Shown here piece by piece: positions 20,724 to 33,265 of a DNA stretch of 64,000 bases. The notes below the pieces were generated by a model. The model had not been told where the DNA came from, made no database searches, and saw nothing but the letters and a program-made list of their open reading frames with translations. The stretch is taken from positions 178,551 to 242,550 of the forward strand of contig NZ_JACARE010000015.1 of assembly GCF_013386765.1 (NCBI RefSeq). The letters run 5' to 3'. The stretch comes from Pseudomonas yamanorum (GTDB taxonomy: Bacteria > Pseudomonadota > Gammaproteobacteria > Pseudomonadales > Pseudomonadaceae). The position numbers and the translations under genes were made by a program. Position 1 is the first letter of the stretch, and the number at the start of each line of letters is the position of its first letter.

Positions 20724-22646
20724 TTACTGCGATTTCCGGACCCGCAGGTACCACTCGGAGAGCAGCCGTACCTGTTTGTCGGTGTAGCCACGCTCGACCA
20801 TTCGTGTGACGAAGTCGTTGTGTTTTTGCTGATCCTCCTTGCTGGCCTTGGCGTTGAAGCTGATGACCGGCAGCAGATCCTCGGTGTTGGAGAACATTTT
20901 CTTCTCGATGACGACCCGCAGCTTCTCGTAGCTGAGCCAGGTAGGGTTCTTGCCGTTGTTGTTGGCCCGGGCGCGCAGCACGAAGTTGACGATTTCGTTG
21001 CGGAAATCCTTCGGATTGCTGATGCCGGCGGGTTTTTCGATCTTTTCCAGTTCCTCGTTGAGGGCTACGCGGTTGAGGATTTCGCCGGTTTCCGGGTCGC
21101 GGTATTCCTGGTCCTGGATCCAGAAGTCTGCATAAAGCACGTAGCGGTCGAAAATGTTCTGGCCGTATTCGCTGTAGGACTCCAGGTACGCCGTCTGGAT
21201 TTCCTTGCCGATGAACTCGATATAGCGCGGTGCCAGGTATTCCTTGAGGAATCGCAGGTAGCGCTCGCGGGTTTCGGCCTGGAATTGTTCCTGTTCGATC
21301 TGCTGTTCCAGCACGTAGAGCAGGTGCACCGGGTTGGCGGCGATTTCGTGGGGGTCGAAGTTGAAGACCTTGGACAGGATCTTGAACGCGAAACGTGTCG
21401 ACAGGCCGTTCATACCCTCATCCACGCCCGCCGTGTCGCGGTATTCCTGGATCGACTTGGCTTTTGGATCGGTGTCCTTGAGGTTTTCGCCGTCGTACAC
21501 ACGCATCTTGGAGTAGATGTTGGAGTTCTCCGGCTCCTTGAGGCGCGACAGGACGGTGAACTGGGCCAGCATCTTCAGGGTGTCAGGCGCGCAGTGGGCC
21601 TTGGCCAGGGAGCTGTTGAACAGCAGTTTGTCGTAAATCTTGATTTCATCGCTGACCCGCAGGCAGTACGGCACCTTGACGATGTAGATCCGGTCGATGA
21701 AGGCTTCGTTGTTCTTGTTGTTGCGGAAGGTGTGCCACTCCGATTCGTTGGAGTGGGCCAGCAGGATCCCGGTAAACGGAATCGCCCCCAGGCCTTCGGT
21801 GCTGTTGTAGTTGCCTTCCTGGGTTGCCGTGAGCAGTGGGTGCAGCACTTTGATCGGTGCCTTGAACATCTCCACGAACTCCATCAGGCCCTGGTTGGCC
21901 CGGCACAGCGCGCCCGAGTAGCTGTAGGCGTCGGCGTCGTTCTGCGGGAATTCTTCGAGTTTGCGGATATCGACCTTGCCCACCAGCGCCGAGATGTCCT
22001 GGTTGTTCTCGTCACCCGGTTCGGTCTTGGCCACGGCAATCTGGTTGAGGATCGACGGATACAGCTTCACCACCCGGAACTGGCTGATGTCGCCGCCGAA
22101 CTCGGCCAGGCGCTTGGTCGCCCAGGGCGACATGATGGTGTTGAGGTAGCGCCGTGGAATGCCGAAGTCTTCTTCGAGGATCGCGCCATCTTCCGTGGCG
22201 TTGAACAGCCCCAGGGGCGACTCGAACACCGGCGAGCCCTTGATGGCGTAGAACGGCACCTTCTCGATCAGCTGTTTGAGCTTCTCGGCCAGGGACGACT
22301 TGCCGCCGCCGACGGGACCGAGCAGGTAGAGGATTTGCTTCTTCTCTTCCAGGCCTTGGGCGGCATGGCGGAAGTACGAGACGATCTGGTCGATGCATTC
22401 TTCCATGCCGTGGAAGTCTTCAAAGGCCGGGTAGCGGCGGATCACCTTGTTCGAGAAAATCCGCGACAGTCGCGAATTGGCTGCGGTGTCTACCAACTCC
22501 GGCTCGCCGATCGCCAGTAGCAGGCGTTCAGCGGCAGACGCGTAGGCGCTGCGGTCCTTTTTGCACAGTTCGAGATACTCCTGAAGCGAGAGCTCTTCCT
22601 GGCGGGTGGACTCGAAGCGTTGTTGGAAGTGGCTAAAAATACTCAT
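20724..22646 (-). CDS. yeaG: PrkA-family serine protein kinase / AAA protein (YeaG)
   Basis: 640 residues, the usual PrkA length. The N-terminal AAA domain has Walker A LLGPVGGGKSSLAEKL (~100-115). The C-terminal domain from about residue 400 is the weakly kinase-like PrkA module. The start at 22646 (MSIFSHFQQRF) has GAGGTGA 7 bases upstream; an earlier in-frame start at 22724 lacks one. It leads the stress operon yeaG-yeaH-ycgB. Whether its main activity is kinase or AAA protease-like is debated for the family. Confidence 0.96.
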   Translation of the reverse strand: MSIFSHFQQRFESTRQEELSLQEYLELCKKDRSAYASAAERLLLAIGEPELVDTAANSRLSRIFSNKVIRRYPAFEDFHGMEECIDQIVSYFRHAAQGLEEKKQILYLLGPVGGGKSSLAEKLKQLIEKVPFYAIKGSPVFESPLGLFNATEDGAILEEDFGIPRRYLNTIMSPWATKRLAEFGGDISQFRVVKLYPSILNQIAVAKTEPGDENNQDISALVGKVDIRKLEEFPQNDADAYSYSGALCRANQGLMEFVEMFKAPIKVLHPLLTATQEGNYNSTEGLGAIPFTGILLAHSNESEWHTFRNNKNNEAFIDRIYIVKVPYCLRVSDEIKIYDKLLFNSSLAKAHCAPDTLKMLAQFTVLSRLKEPENSNIYSKMRVYDGENLKDTDPKAKSIQEYRDTAGVDEGMNGLSTRFAFKILSKVFNFDPHEIAANPVHLLYVLEQQIEQEQFQAETRERYLRFLKEYLAPRYIEFIGKEIQTAYLESYSEYGQNIFDRYVLYADFWIQDQEYRDPETGEILNRVALNEELEKIEKPAGISNPKDFRNEIVNFVLRARANNNGKNPTWLSYEKLRVVIEKKMFSNTEDLLPVISFNAKASKEDQQKHNDFVTRMVERGYTDKQVRLLSEWYLRVRKSQ

Positions 22647-22862
22647 GACGTCGTCACCTCGCTCGATACGTGGAGCCGACGCCGGATCAATCAGTCGATG
22701 CTGGCAGTCATTGGTGGACACCAATGGCCGTTTTCCCCCCAGAACACCCTGAAACGCTACCGATGACCCGCACGCCGGTGTACCGGCTCTCCCCTGTTTT
22801 GGATGGCCTGCGCTTAAGGATAGTTCGGAATCAGGGAGGTCAAGGCGCGATACGAAATTAGT

Positions 22863-22899
22863 TTGGCCGCGCCGTTCGTCAGAAACGGCGCGAGGCCAA
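22863..22899 (-). terminator. Probable terminator of the lptD...glpE operon
   Basis: TTGGCC-GCGCCGTT pairs with AACGGCGC and GGCCAA (2-base bulge), a 14-base-pair GC-rich stem with a 7-base loop, about 33 bases after the glpE stop on the minus strand. It is followed by ACTAATTT rather than a pure T run. The rest of the gap 22647-22931 holds only the yeaG promoter region and no gene that I can see. Confidence 0.6.
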
Positions 22900-22931
22900 G
22901 CGTCACGCGGGATAGAGGGGTTTGAAAAAAA

Positions 22932-23261
22932 TTATTGCGCGTCGCCTGCGGCAATTTCTGCAGGATAGGTCGTACGCCACAGCTCAAAGCCGCCGTCCAG
23001 GCTATAGACGTCGGAGAAGCCCTGGCTCACCAGATAGGCCGCCGCGCTTTGGCTGGAGTTGCCGTGGTAGCACGCCACGATCACCGGCGCGTCGAGGTCG
23101 GCGGCGCGGATGAAGTCAGCGATGTTGTGGTTGTCCAGATGCTGGGCGCCACTGATGTGGCCGGCGATGTAGGTCGGCTGGTCGCGAATGTCGACAACCA
23201 CTGCGCCTTGTTCGCGCAGGGCCTGGGCTTGTTCTGGAGGAATACGTTTGAATTCAGTCAT
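22932..23261 (-). CDS. glpE: Thiosulfate sulfurtransferase (single-domain rhodanese)
   Basis: 109 residues forming one rhodanese domain. The active-site loop VACYHGNSS (~63-71) carries the catalytic Cys in the CxxGxS-type loop typical of GlpE. It transfers sulfane sulfur from thiosulfate to cyanide or thiol acceptors in the cytoplasm. It is the last gene of the lptD operon, 33 bases after apaH. Confidence 0.95.
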   Translation of the reverse strand: MTEFKRIPPEQAQALREQGAVVVDIRDQPTYIAGHISGAQHLDNHNIADFIRAADLDAPVIVACYHGNSSQSAAAYLVSQGFSDVYSLDGGFELWRTTYPAEIAAGDAQ

Positions 23262-23294
23262 GGCGGGCTCCTTTGGCCTGTATGAAAGCGCGGC

Positions 23295-24146
23295 TCAGCG
23301 CTTTGCCGCGGCCTGCAGTTGTTCGGGAATGGGGGCTTCGCACTGGCAGCTCATACGCTCGCCGGTGTCGATGTTCATCAGTGTCATGGCGCCGCCCCAC
23401 ACGCAGCCGGTGTCGAGGGCGAACACGCCGGGTTCATCACATTTGCCTTCCAGGGCTGCCCAGTGACCGAAGATGATCTTCGTGTCACGGGTCTTGCGCT
23501 CCTTGTGGGCGAACCAGGGTTTGTAGCCGGGCAGGGCGGTTTCGGCGCCTTCCTTGCTCTTGAGGTCCAGCTTGCCTTCGGCGGTGCAGAAGCGCATGCG
23601 GGTGAAGTAGTTGGTGATCACCCGCAGGCGGGCGACCCCAGTGAGTTCGTTGTCCCACTTCACGGGATCGTTGCCGTACATGCCATCCAGATAAGCAGTG
23701 TAGAGGTTGTCATCGGCCAGGGCGGCCTCGACTTCACTCGCGCACTTGAGCGCCTTCTTCAGCGTCCACTGGGGTGGAATGCCGGCATGCACCAGCGCGA
23801 TGTCGCGGCTTTCATCATAGTGCATGATTTTTTGCCGGCGCAGCCAGTCAAGCAACTCGGTACGGTCGGGCGCTTCGAGGATTTCCCGCAGGGTGTCGCC
23901 CTTTTTCAGGCGCTCGATGTTATGGCCGGCCGCCAGCAGGTGCAGGTCATGGTTGCCCAGCACACACACCAGGGAATCGCGCATGCCATAAAGGAAGCGC
24001 AGGGTTTCCAGGGATTGCGGGCCACGGTTGACCAGGTCGCCCACCAGCCACAGGCGATCCTTGGCCGGGTCGAAGGCCACACGCTCGAGCAGGCACTTGA
24101 GCGGTTCCAGGCAGCCTTGCAGGTCGCCGACGGCGTACGTCGTCAT
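23295..24146 (-). CDS. apaH: Symmetrical bis(5'-nucleosyl)-tetraphosphatase
   Basis: 283 residues. The phosphoesterase metal-binding motifs are all present: GDLQGC (~7), GDLVNRGP (~35) and GNHDLHLL (~65), plus HAGIPPQW (~120). It splits Ap4A into two ADP and, in E. coli, also removes Np4-type RNA caps. Its ATG shares one base with the apaG stop codon, so the pair is translationally coupled. Confidence 0.98.
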   Translation of the reverse strand: MTTYAVGDLQGCLEPLKCLLERVAFDPAKDRLWLVGDLVNRGPQSLETLRFLYGMRDSLVCVLGNHDLHLLAAGHNIERLKKGDTLREILEAPDRTELLDWLRRQKIMHYDESRDIALVHAGIPPQWTLKKALKCASEVEAALADDNLYTAYLDGMYGNDPVKWDNELTGVARLRVITNYFTRMRFCTAEGKLDLKSKEGAETALPGYKPWFAHKERKTRDTKIIFGHWAALEGKCDEPGVFALDTGCVWGGAMTLMNIDTGERMSCQCEAPIPEQLQAAAKR

Positions 24147-24526
24147 CAGTGCAGGGCTCCGGGCACCGCGAGGCGGAACGGGGCGATGATGGCGTCGAAG
24201 TGTTTACCATCGTCGGCGAGCATCTGGTAGCTGCCTTGCATGTTGCCCACGCGGGAGGTCATGACCGTGCCACTGCTGTAGGTGTGGCTCTTGCCGGGGG
24301 CGATCAGCGGCTGTTGGCCAACCACGCCGGCGCCGCGCACTTCCTCGACCTGGCCGTCACCGTCGGTGATGACCCAGTGGCGCGACAGCAGCTTGGCAGG
24401 CAGTTCACCGTTGTTTTGCACGGTAATGGTGTAGGCGAACGCAAAACGGTTCTGCTCGGGTTGCGATTGTTCCGCCAGAAAGCGGGTGACGACGCTGACG
24501 TCGATCTGATAGCGAGGATCGGACAT
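24146..24526 (-). CDS. apaG: Co2+/Mg2+ efflux-associated protein ApaG
   Basis: 126 residues, a single fibronectin type III-like ApaG domain: [20 protein letters not shown], then [20 protein letters not shown] and [14 protein letters not shown]. The start at 24526 matches homologous proteins; an earlier in-frame start at 24607 would add an unrelated stretch. The molecular role is not settled; it has been linked to cobalt and magnesium resistance. Confidence 0.97.
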   Translation of the reverse strand: MSDPRYQIDVSVVTRFLAEQSQPEQNRFAFAYTITVQNNGELPAKLLSRHWVITDGDGQVEEVRGAGVVGQQPLIAPGKSHTYSSGTVMTSRVGNMQGSYQMLADDGKHFDAIIAPFRLAVPGALH

Positions 24527-24633
24527 GCAAGAGGCCTTAAAAGCAAAAGCGGGGGAACAGCGGATGCCGGTCAGTCTAGGCCAACTGATGGGCACTAGGC
24601 CAGACATGCTGTCTGGCCGTGCCCGACTCTGCT

Positions 24634-25446
24634 TTATTCAGCCGCAGGCGCTGGCTGAATGGCGAGCTGATCAGCCAGGCGCACGAAGGCGGCCAGGTCC
24701 AGTTGCTCGGGGCGCAGGCTGCCGTCGACGCCGGCGGCTTCGATTTCGGCGTTGCTGAGCAAGGCCTTGAGCGTATTGCGCAGGGTCTTGCGGCGTTGGT
24801 TGAACGCTTCACGCACCACGCGCTCCAGCAATTTGTGATCTTTGGCCGGGTGTGGCAACACTGCGTGAGGCACCAGGCGCACGATGGCGGAGTCGACCTT
24901 CGGCGGTGGGTTGAACGCGCCCGGGCCGACGTTGAACAGGTGCTCTACGCGGCAGTGGTACTGAACCATGATCGACAGGCGACCCCAGTCACCGCCGCCA
25001 GGACCGGCTGCCAAACGCTCGACCACTTCCTTTTGCAGCATGAAGTGCATGTCGCGGATGATGCCGGCGTTGTTCAGCAGGTGAAAAATCAGCGGGGTGG
25101 AGATGTTGTACGGCAGGTTGCCGACCACACGCAGGCTGTTGGGCGCGGCGTTGAGGCTGTTGAAGTCGAACTTCAGTGCATCGCCCTGGTGCAGGTTGAA
25201 GTTGGGCATGCCGGCGAACTGCTGGTTGAGGATCGGGATCAGGTCCTTGTCCAACTCAACCACGTCCAGCTGCCCGCCACTCTTCAGCAGGCCTTGGGTC
25301 AGTGCGCCCTGGCCCGGGCCGATTTCCAGCAGGCGGTCTTCGGGCTTGGCATGGATGGAGCGCAGGATGCGATCGATCACGCCAGCGTCGTGCAGGAAGT
25401 TTTGCCCGAAGCGCTTGCGCGCCCGGTGTTGGTAATGCTCGGTCAT
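24634..25446 (-). CDS. rsmA: 16S rRNA dimethyladenosine transferase
   Basis: 270 residues. [12 protein letters not shown] near the N-terminus, SAM-binding [13 protein letters not shown] (~40-52) and the catalytic NLPYNIST motif (~110) identify KsgA/RsmA. It dimethylates two adjacent adenosines in helix 45 of 16S rRNA, a late 30S assembly step. Its start overlaps the pdxA stop by 4 bases. Confidence 0.99.
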   Translation of the reverse strand: MTEHYQHRARKRFGQNFLHDAGVIDRILRSIHAKPEDRLLEIGPGQGALTQGLLKSGGQLDVVELDKDLIPILNQQFAGMPNFNLHQGDALKFDFNSLNAAPNSLRVVGNLPYNISTPLIFHLLNNAGIIRDMHFMLQKEVVERLAAGPGGGDWGRLSIMVQYHCRVEHLFNVGPGAFNPPPKVDSAIVRLVPHAVLPHPAKDHKLLERVVREAFNQRRKTLRNTLKALLSNAEIEAAGVDGSLRPEQLDLAAFVRLADQLAIQPAPAAE

Positions 25447-26432
25447 ATACGGGTCTCGGCCATCTGATAGGCGGTTTCCAGGGCCACGTGCAGGCTGCCG
25501 GTATCGATCTTGCCGCTGCCGGCGAGGTCCAGGGCGGTGCCATGGTCGACGGAAGTGCGGATGATCGGCAGGCCCAGTGTCACGTTGACTGCGGCGCCGA
25601 AGCCTTTGTACTTCAGCACGGGCAGCCCCTGGTCATGGTACATCGCCAGCACTGCATCGCAGTGCTCCAGATATTTGGGGGTAAACAGAGTGTCGGCAGG
25701 CAATGGGCCGCGCAGGTCCATGCCCTCAAGGCGCAGACGCTCCAGGGTTGGTTCAATGATGTCGATTTCTTCATGGCCCAGGTGGCCACCTTCACCGGCG
25801 TGGGGGTTTAGCCCGCAGACCAGGATTCGTGGTTGGGCGATGCCGAATTTTTGTTGCAGGTCGGCGTACAGGATGCGCGTGACGCGCTCCAGGCGCTCGG
25901 GGGTGATGGCGTCGGCAATCTCCCGCAGGGGCAGGTGAGTGGTCACCAGCGCCACTCGCAGGTCGCCCGTTGCCAGCATCATCACTACTTGTTCGGTGTG
26001 GGTCAGCTCAGCCAGGAATTCGGTATGGCCGGAAAAGGCGATCCCCGATTCGTTGATCACGCCCTTGTGCACGGGGGCGGTGATCATTCCGGCGAAATCC
26101 CCGTCGATGCAGCCTTGGCCGGCCCGGGTCAGGGTTTCCAGAACAAAGGCGGCATTGGCTTTGTCCAGTTGCCCGGCGACCACCTTGGCCGCCAGCGGGG
26201 TATCCCATACGTACAGGCTGTTGGCCGGTGCCGGAAGGTCAGGCCAGTTGCCCGGGCCCACCTGCAGCAGATCGACAACCACACCCAGCTGCGCGGCCCG
26301 CTCAATGAGCAGGTCGCGGCTGGTAATGGCAATCAGGGGGTGTGGCTGGGGTTGCGAGGCGAGCAGCAGGCACAGGTCAGGACCAATGCCGGCCGGCTCG
26401 CCGGGTGTCAACGCGAAACGCTTGGGTTTCAC
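25443..26432 (-). CDS. pdxA: 4-hydroxythreonine-4-phosphate dehydrogenase
   Basis: 329 residues, standard PdxA length. [12 protein letters not shown] (~8-19) at the N-terminus, the metal-site His in SGHTEFLAE and in [16 protein letters not shown] near the C-terminus. It oxidises 4-phosphohydroxy-L-threonine with NAD in pyridoxal phosphate synthesis. It overlaps surA upstream and rsmA downstream by 4 bases each. Confidence 0.98.
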   Translation of the reverse strand: MKPKRFALTPGEPAGIGPDLCLLLASQPQPHPLIAITSRDLLIERAAQLGVVVDLLQVGPGNWPDLPAPANSLYVWDTPLAAKVVAGQLDKANAAFVLETLTRAGQGCIDGDFAGMITAPVHKGVINESGIAFSGHTEFLAELTHTEQVVMMLATGDLRVALVTTHLPLREIADAITPERLERVTRILYADLQQKFGIAQPRILVCGLNPHAGEGGHLGHEEIDIIEPTLERLRLEGMDLRGPLPADTLFTPKYLEHCDAVLAMYHDQGLPVLKYKGFGAAVNVTLGLPIIRTSVDHGTALDLAGSGKIDTGSLHVALETAYQMAETRI

Positions 26433-27772
26433 TGAGGTGCCTGGTCGGTGCCTGTTTGGTCGGCGCCTGGCAGCTTGTTCTCTACGTAGGCTTCGTCACG
26501 GATCTGACGCAACCAGGTTTGCAGCTCTTCGTCGTATTTGCGGTTACGCAGTACGGTGAGGGCTTGTTGCTCGCGGGCCTGGGCAGTGTTGTCAGTGGCA
26601 CGGCGGCCAAGGACTTCCAGCACGTGCCAGCCGTATTGGGTCTTGAATGGCTTGGACAGTACGCCTTGCGGGGTCTTGGCCATCACGTCCTGGAACTCTG
26701 GAACCAGTGCTTTCGGATCGATCCAGTTCAGATCGCCGCCGTTAAGCGCCGAGCCCGGGTCTTCGGAATAGCTCTTGGCCAGTTCGCCGAAGTCTTCGCC
26801 CGCTTCGATGCGGTCATAGAGCTTCTGGGCCAGTTCCTTGGTCTGTGCTTCGGTACGGATCTCGCTTGGCTTGACCAGAATGTGACGAACGTGAACTTCG
26901 TCCTTCATCTGGGCTTCTTCGCCGCCGCGCTTGCCGAGCAACTTGAGGATGATGAAGCCGCCAGGGGTACGGGCAGGCTGGGTGATGCCGCCCACTTCCA
27001 TGGCGCTCAGCTCGCGGTCGAACGGTGGTGGCAGTTGCGCGGCTTTACGCCAGCCCATGTCACCGCCTTCGAGGGCGTTGTCGCTGCCGGACTGGGCAAT
27101 GGCCATCTGGGCAAAGTCAGCGCCTTGCTTGAGACGGTCATAGATAGCCTGGGTTTTCGCCGCCGCAGCATTCAGCTGTTCAGCGTTGGCGCTGTCTGGC
27201 GTAGGGATCAGGATGTTGGCCAGGTGCAGTTCTTCGGAAAGCTGCATCTTGCCAAGGTCGGAGGCCAGGAAGTTCTTCACTTCCTGCTCGGACACCTGAA
27301 CCCGTTCGGCCACGCGGCGCTGACGCACACGGCTGATGATCATTTCGCGGCGGATCTGGTCACGGGCGTCCTCATAGGACAGGCCGTCGTGAGCCAGTGC
27401 GGCGCGGAACTGATCAACACTCATGTTGTTGCGCTGGGCGATGGTGCCGACAGCCTGGTTCAATTCTTCGTCGCTGATCCGGATACCGGAGCGATCGCCG
27501 ATCTGCAGTTGCAGGTTTTCAACGATCAGGCGCTCGAGCACCTGCTGGTCCAGCACGCTGGTCGGCGGCACGCCGCCCCCACGCTTGGCGATGGTTTGCT
27601 GAACTTCCTTGACCCGTTGGTCCAGTTGGCTCTGCATGATCACGTCGTTATCGACGATGGCCACTACCTTGTCCAGCGGTTGGACCGCCGCGTGAGCAGC
27701 GGCAGTACCCAGGAACAGCGCGCCCAGCATCAGCGGGCGCAGACAATCAGAAAGCTTGGTCTTCACGTTCAC
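26429..27772 (-). CDS. surA: Periplasmic chaperone/peptidyl-prolyl isomerase SurA
   Basis: About 447 residues: signal peptide ([16 protein letters not shown]), N-terminal chaperone core (~30-175), two parvulin domains (~180-280 and ~290-390) and a C-terminal strand. It escorts outer-membrane proteins, including LptD, across the periplasm. No ATG is suitably placed. I prefer the GTG at 27772 (GAAGG 5 bases upstream); TTG at 27784 or GTG at 27766 are alternatives. All lie inside the 3' end of lptD, so translation is coupled. Confidence 0.95.
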   Translation of the reverse strand: MNVKTKLSDCLRPLMLGALFLGTAAAHAAVQPLDKVVAIVDNDVIMQSQLDQRVKEVQQTIAKRGGGVPPTSVLDQQVLERLIVENLQLQIGDRSGIRISDEELNQAVGTIAQRNNMSVDQFRAALAHDGLSYEDARDQIRREMIISRVRQRRVAERVQVSEQEVKNFLASDLGKMQLSEELHLANILIPTPDSANAEQLNAAAAKTQAIYDRLKQGADFAQMAIAQSGSDNALEGGDMGWRKAAQLPPPFDRELSAMEVGGITQPARTPGGFIILKLLGKRGGEEAQMKDEVHVRHILVKPSEIRTEAQTKELAQKLYDRIEAGEDFGELAKSYSEDPGSALNGGDLNWIDPKALVPEFQDVMAKTPQGVLSKPFKTQYGWHVLEVLGRRATDNTAQAREQQALTVLRNRKYDEELQTWLRQIRDEAYVENKLPGADQTGTDQAPQ

Positions 27773-30557
27773 GATAACCTTCAATGCCTTTGTCGAGGAA
27801 GCTCTCTACCTTGGCGCCGGTCAGGCCGCCGAGTCCTTTAAGGACGATCTGGAAGAAGAGCCCGTGGTCACCCTTTTCGTTCAGCGGGGCGATCTGGCTG
27901 TATTCGTCGTTGGAAACCCAGTAACGGTTGATGACGCGCAGTTTCCAGCAGCAGTTGTCGTACTCGAAACCACCGAAGGCTTCCAGGGTACGGTTACGGG
28001 CATAGTCATACTGCCAGCGGGTGATCAGGTTCCACTGGGGAACGATCGGCCACATCATCGAGAAGTCGTGTTGCTGGATTTTGTAGTAATCCTTCACGAA
28101 GTTCGGTTGACCTTCGGTGCCGTAGTCGCCACCGAACTGCCATTTGCCGGTCAACTGGTTGTACACGACCTGGTCGTTGCGATAGCGATAGCCAACGTTG
28201 ATAACCTTGTTCGGGTTGTCTTCCGGCTGGTAGTGGAACATTGCGCTGCCGGAGCGTGGGCTGTGGGTGGTGGTGTCCCAGTTGTAGTCGGCGGTGGCGC
28301 GCCAATCGCGGTTGAAACGGAACGAGTAGTCCAGGGCGATTGGGGAGACATTTTCGTGCGCGTCGTCGCGGGTCGCTGCGTCGATGCCTGGCAATTGAAC
28401 TTCGCGGTCCTTGAAGTACACAGCCTGGCCGATGCTGACACGTTGACGTTCAAAGCCGTTGTCTTGAATCCAACGGCTTGTCAGGCCAAAGGACAGCTTG
28501 TTTTCATCGCCGATGCGGTCGCCGCCCACGAAGCGGTTATCGCGGAATAGCGAGGCGTAGTTGAACGTGGTTTCGCCAGAGTCGAATACCGGAATGTCTT
28601 CCTGGTTCTTATATGGAACGTAGAGGTAGAACATGCGCGGTTCGAGGGTTTGACGATAGTTGTCACCGAACAGCTGGGTGTTGCGGTCGAAATACAGGCC
28701 GGTGTCCAAGCTGGCAATGGGTATCGCACGGTCCTGCGAGCTTTTGAATGTGCCGCCCACATAAGGGTTGGCTGCAGTTGCCGCGGCTTGCGCTGCAACA
28801 ATCTGGTCCTTACCCGTGCTATCCAGATCAAGATCGTATTTGGTGTAAACGTACTTCAACTTCGGCGTAACAAAACCGTAGGTCCAGTTCATCGGGTATT
28901 CGACGGCTGGCGCAGCAGTCAGGCGGTCACCGTTTGCACGGGTCAGACCTGTTACGTAAGTGTCCAGGCGAGGCGACACCAGGCCGTTTTCATCGGTAAA
29001 GGTGCCTTTCTCAAGATCCCGATCAAAGCGTACTGCCTCGGTCTCGTAAGTGAAGTTCAACCCACCTGGATGGTACGGCAGCGCACCATTGAAGGTGATC
29101 TGCGGCAGCCGGTCGTACGGAGTGATCTGGGAGATCGTCGCCAACTGGTAAGCCTGCAGGTTCAGCCGCGCCTGGTAGGTATCGCCACGATAGGTCACGG
29201 AACCCTGCTGGTTCACGTAGTCCTGGCTCTTGATCCCTTCCTGATAGGACTTCAAGTCCTGGAAGTAATAAGGATCGCTGATATTGGTGTAGTCGACCTG
29301 GGTCAGTACACGCGTATCCAGCCCACCCTTGTGCTGCCAGTTGAGCATGTAGCGGGTTTTTTCGTAATCGGTCTGGCCTTTACGCTCGCTGCTGTCGTCG
29401 TTCAGGTACGCGCCGCCGAACTGTCCTTCGCTGGACTTGGTGAGGTAGCGGAATTCGCCTTCCATCAACAGGCCGCGCTTGGTCATGTATTGCGGATACA
29501 ACGTGGCATCGTAGTTCGGCGCCAGGTTGAAGTAGTACGGCGTAACCAGCGTAAAGCCCGTCTCGCCACCGGTGCTGAAGCTCGGCGGCAGGAAGCCGGA
29601 TTGACGACGGTTGTCGATCGGGAAATAGATGTACGGGGTGTAAAGGATCGGAATGTCCTTCACGCGCAACGTCACGTTGGTCGCGGTACCGAAACCGGTG
29701 GCCGGGTTGAGCGTGATGTTGTTGCCCTTGAGCTGCCAGGCGTTGCTGTTCGGCTCACAGGTGGTGTACGTACCGTCCTTGAGACGGATGATCGCGTTCT
29801 CGGCACGCTTGGCGTACAGCGCGTTGCCGCGGATGCGCGATTTGTGCATCACGTATTCGGCGTTGTCGACCTTGGCCGCGCCGGTGTCCAACTGGACTTC
29901 AGCGTGGTCGCCCACCAGCAGGGCGCCGTTGTCGCGCAGACGGACGTTGCCGTTCAGCTCGCCACGGTTCTCGGCCTGGTACAGGTTGGCCTCGTCGGCC
30001 TCGACCTGCATGCTGCCCTGGCGCATGACGACGTCACCGGCCAGGGAGGCGATCTGTTGATCCTGCTCGTAACGAGAGGCTTTGGCACCGATGAAGGTCG
30101 GCGCGTCGCTCTTGTTCGTCTTGTCGTTCATGCCAGGACGAATCGGCTCGATGTACGCGCCGGAGCAATACGGGCCGGTCTCGGCCAGTTGCGCAGCGGT
30201 GAGCTTCTCGCGTGGGACCCAGTCCAGATGGCTGTAGTCGGCGCTGCGCGAACGCAGGCCCCGGCCCTTGGCTTCGGTGACCAGCGTGGTCTGTGGCACG
30301 GCCTCGGCAGTACCGCCGGACTCGCCTTGCGGCGTGCCATTGGCGGAGGTGACGGCACTGCCGTCATGCACCGGGCGCGGTGGCAACGGGGCTGCGGCCG
30401 TCTTCGGCGCGCAATCCCAGGCACCCGAAGCAGAGACTGAGCAGTCATACTGTTCCGCGGCGACCACGAATGAGGTGGCGAAAGGTTGCATGGCCAGCAG
30501 ACTGCCGGTTACCAGCAACGGAAATTTTCTACGAAACGCGGGGGATTTCAATGCCAT
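27747..30557 (-). CDS. lptD: LPS-assembly protein LptD
   Basis: 936 residues. Signal peptide to ~35, a Pseudomonas-type N-terminal extension, the periplasmic OstA/LptA-like jellyroll (~150-290) and the large C-terminal beta barrel. Cysteines likely to form the essential disulfides are seen near residues 40-48 ([13 protein letters not shown]), in [10 protein letters not shown] and in the C-terminal DNCCWKLR pair. With LptE it inserts LPS in the outer leaflet. The start at 30557 gives a proper signal peptide. It heads the lptD-surA-pdxA-rsmA-apaG-apaH-glpE operon. Confidence 0.98.
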   Translation of the reverse strand: MALKSPAFRRKFPLLVTGSLLAMQPFATSFVVAAEQYDCSVSASGAWDCAPKTAAAPLPPRPVHDGSAVTSANGTPQGESGGTAEAVPQTTLVTEAKGRGLRSRSADYSHLDWVPREKLTAAQLAETGPYCSGAYIEPIRPGMNDKTNKSDAPTFIGAKASRYEQDQQIASLAGDVVMRQGSMQVEADEANLYQAENRGELNGNVRLRDNGALLVGDHAEVQLDTGAAKVDNAEYVMHKSRIRGNALYAKRAENAIIRLKDGTYTTCEPNSNAWQLKGNNITLNPATGFGTATNVTLRVKDIPILYTPYIYFPIDNRRQSGFLPPSFSTGGETGFTLVTPYYFNLAPNYDATLYPQYMTKRGLLMEGEFRYLTKSSEGQFGGAYLNDDSSERKGQTDYEKTRYMLNWQHKGGLDTRVLTQVDYTNISDPYYFQDLKSYQEGIKSQDYVNQQGSVTYRGDTYQARLNLQAYQLATISQITPYDRLPQITFNGALPYHPGGLNFTYETEAVRFDRDLEKGTFTDENGLVSPRLDTYVTGLTRANGDRLTAAPAVEYPMNWTYGFVTPKLKYVYTKYDLDLDSTGKDQIVAAQAAATAANPYVGGTFKSSQDRAIPIASLDTGLYFDRNTQLFGDNYRQTLEPRMFYLYVPYKNQEDIPVFDSGETTFNYASLFRDNRFVGGDRIGDENKLSFGLTSRWIQDNGFERQRVSIGQAVYFKDREVQLPGIDAATRDDAHENVSPIALDYSFRFNRDWRATADYNWDTTTHSPRSGSAMFHYQPEDNPNKVINVGYRYRNDQVVYNQLTGKWQFGGDYGTEGQPNFVKDYYKIQQHDFSMMWPIVPQWNLITRWQYDYARNRTLEAFGGFEYDNCCWKLRVINRYWVSNDEYSQIAPLNEKGDHGLFFQIVLKGLGGLTGAKVESFLDKGIEGYREREDQAF

Positions 30558-30687
30558 CTTATTAGTCCGGGCTTCCTGCGTGCCATCTGCCCGCGGTGTG
30601 GGCCGCACGCCTCTCGATGGTCTGAAAAAGATGCGTGATAATAAAGCATGACCCGCTTGACGGCTAGCGCCGTCGGAGACCCTTGTA

Positions 30688-32378
<1,691 letters not shown>

Positions 32379-32379
32379 G

Positions 32380-33147
32380 ATGTTGTGGCCAGGGACTCTG
32401 ATCGGAGCCGGGGCGGGCTTTGCCATTGCCAGCATTCCGGGGGCCATGTTGGGCGCGCTGCTGGGCCAGGCGCTTGATCGGCGCCTGGAGCTGCAAAGCT
32501 GGGCGCAACTGCGCGAGCGTCTTGGCGGTCGGACGGCGTTGCGCAATGACGAACTGCTGTTCGTGTTGCTTGGCCGCCTGGCCAAGAGCAACGGCCGGGT
32601 GGTGGACGGGCATATCCAGCAGGCGCGCCAGGAAATGCGTTCGCTGGACATGGCCGAGCCGGCCCAGCGCCGTGCGATTGCCGCGTTCAATCGCGGCAAG
32701 TCCGGCTCGGACCGGGTGCGCAGTTATTTGGGCGTGCTCAAGGCTCAGCCCCATGCGGCGGAAGGTGTGCTGCGTGCCTGTTGGCGCATGGCCTGGGCGG
32801 ACGGCAAGGCCAGTACGGCCGAGCGCGAGTTGATTGAACAATGGGGCAAGTGGCTGGGTTGGACCGTGCAGCAGATCCAGGCGCTGGCGGCTGACTATGA
32901 GCCTGAGCGCAAGCCGCTGGCCAATCGTGGCGGGGCGTATCAGGAGGCGCTGCGGATTCTGGGGGTGACTTCCACCACCGAGCCGTCAGTGATCAAGCGT
33001 GCGTACCGCCGCCTGCTCAGCCGGCACCACCCGGACAAGATTGCCGGCAGTGGTGCCAGCCCGGCCCAAGTGCGCGAGGCGACTGAAAGAACCCGGGAGT
33101 TGCATAACGCCTATGCGTTGATTCGCGAGCGGCGGGACTTTCGCTAA
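32380..33147 (+). CDS. TerB-like and J-domain protein (DjlA-like co-chaperone)
   Basis: 255 residues. The N-terminus is Gly/Ala-rich and hydrophobic (LIGAGAGFAIASIPGAMLGA), a likely membrane anchor or glycine zipper; the middle (~60-165) resembles the TerB/DjlA helical domain (MAWADGKASTAERELIEQW); the C-terminus is a J domain with the HPD motif in SRHHPDKIAG. It probably recruits DnaK to the inner membrane. It begins one base after the murU stop, so it belongs to the amgK-murU unit. Confidence 0.88.
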   Translation: MLWPGTLIGAGAGFAIASIPGAMLGALLGQALDRRLELQSWAQLRERLGGRTALRNDELLFVLLGRLAKSNGRVVDGHIQQARQEMRSLDMAEPAQRRAIAAFNRGKSGSDRVRSYLGVLKAQPHAAEGVLRACWRMAWADGKASTAERELIEQWGKWLGWTVQQIQALAADYEPERKPLANRGGAYQEALRILGVTSTTEPSVIKRAYRRLLSRHHPDKIAGSGASPAQVREATERTRELHNAYALIRERRDFR

Positions 33148-33236
33148 CTGTGGAATCTGGCTTGCCTGCGATGCGGGCAACTCGGTCTCACCGATGCGCC
33201 GAGGTGATGCCATCGCAGGCAAGCCAGCTCCCACAG
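33148..33236. repeat. REPIN-type inverted repeat pair
   Basis: Arms near CTGGCTTGCCTGCGATG and CATCGCAGGCAAGCCAG, each flanked by a CTGTGG / CCACAG end, enclose about 40 bases. It fills the gap between convergent genes. Confidence 0.8.
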
Positions 33237-33265
33237 TTGATCTTCATCAGCTTCAAAAGCTGCGC

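Noticed and set aside
20322..22520. 732-codon open frame antisense to yeaH/yeaG
   Set aside because: Shadow frame; the minus-strand genes are full-length conserved proteins.
28650..30440. 596-codon open frame antisense to lptD
   Set aside because: Val/Gly/Leu/Arg-rich shadow of a conserved outer-membrane protein; no ribosome site or homology.
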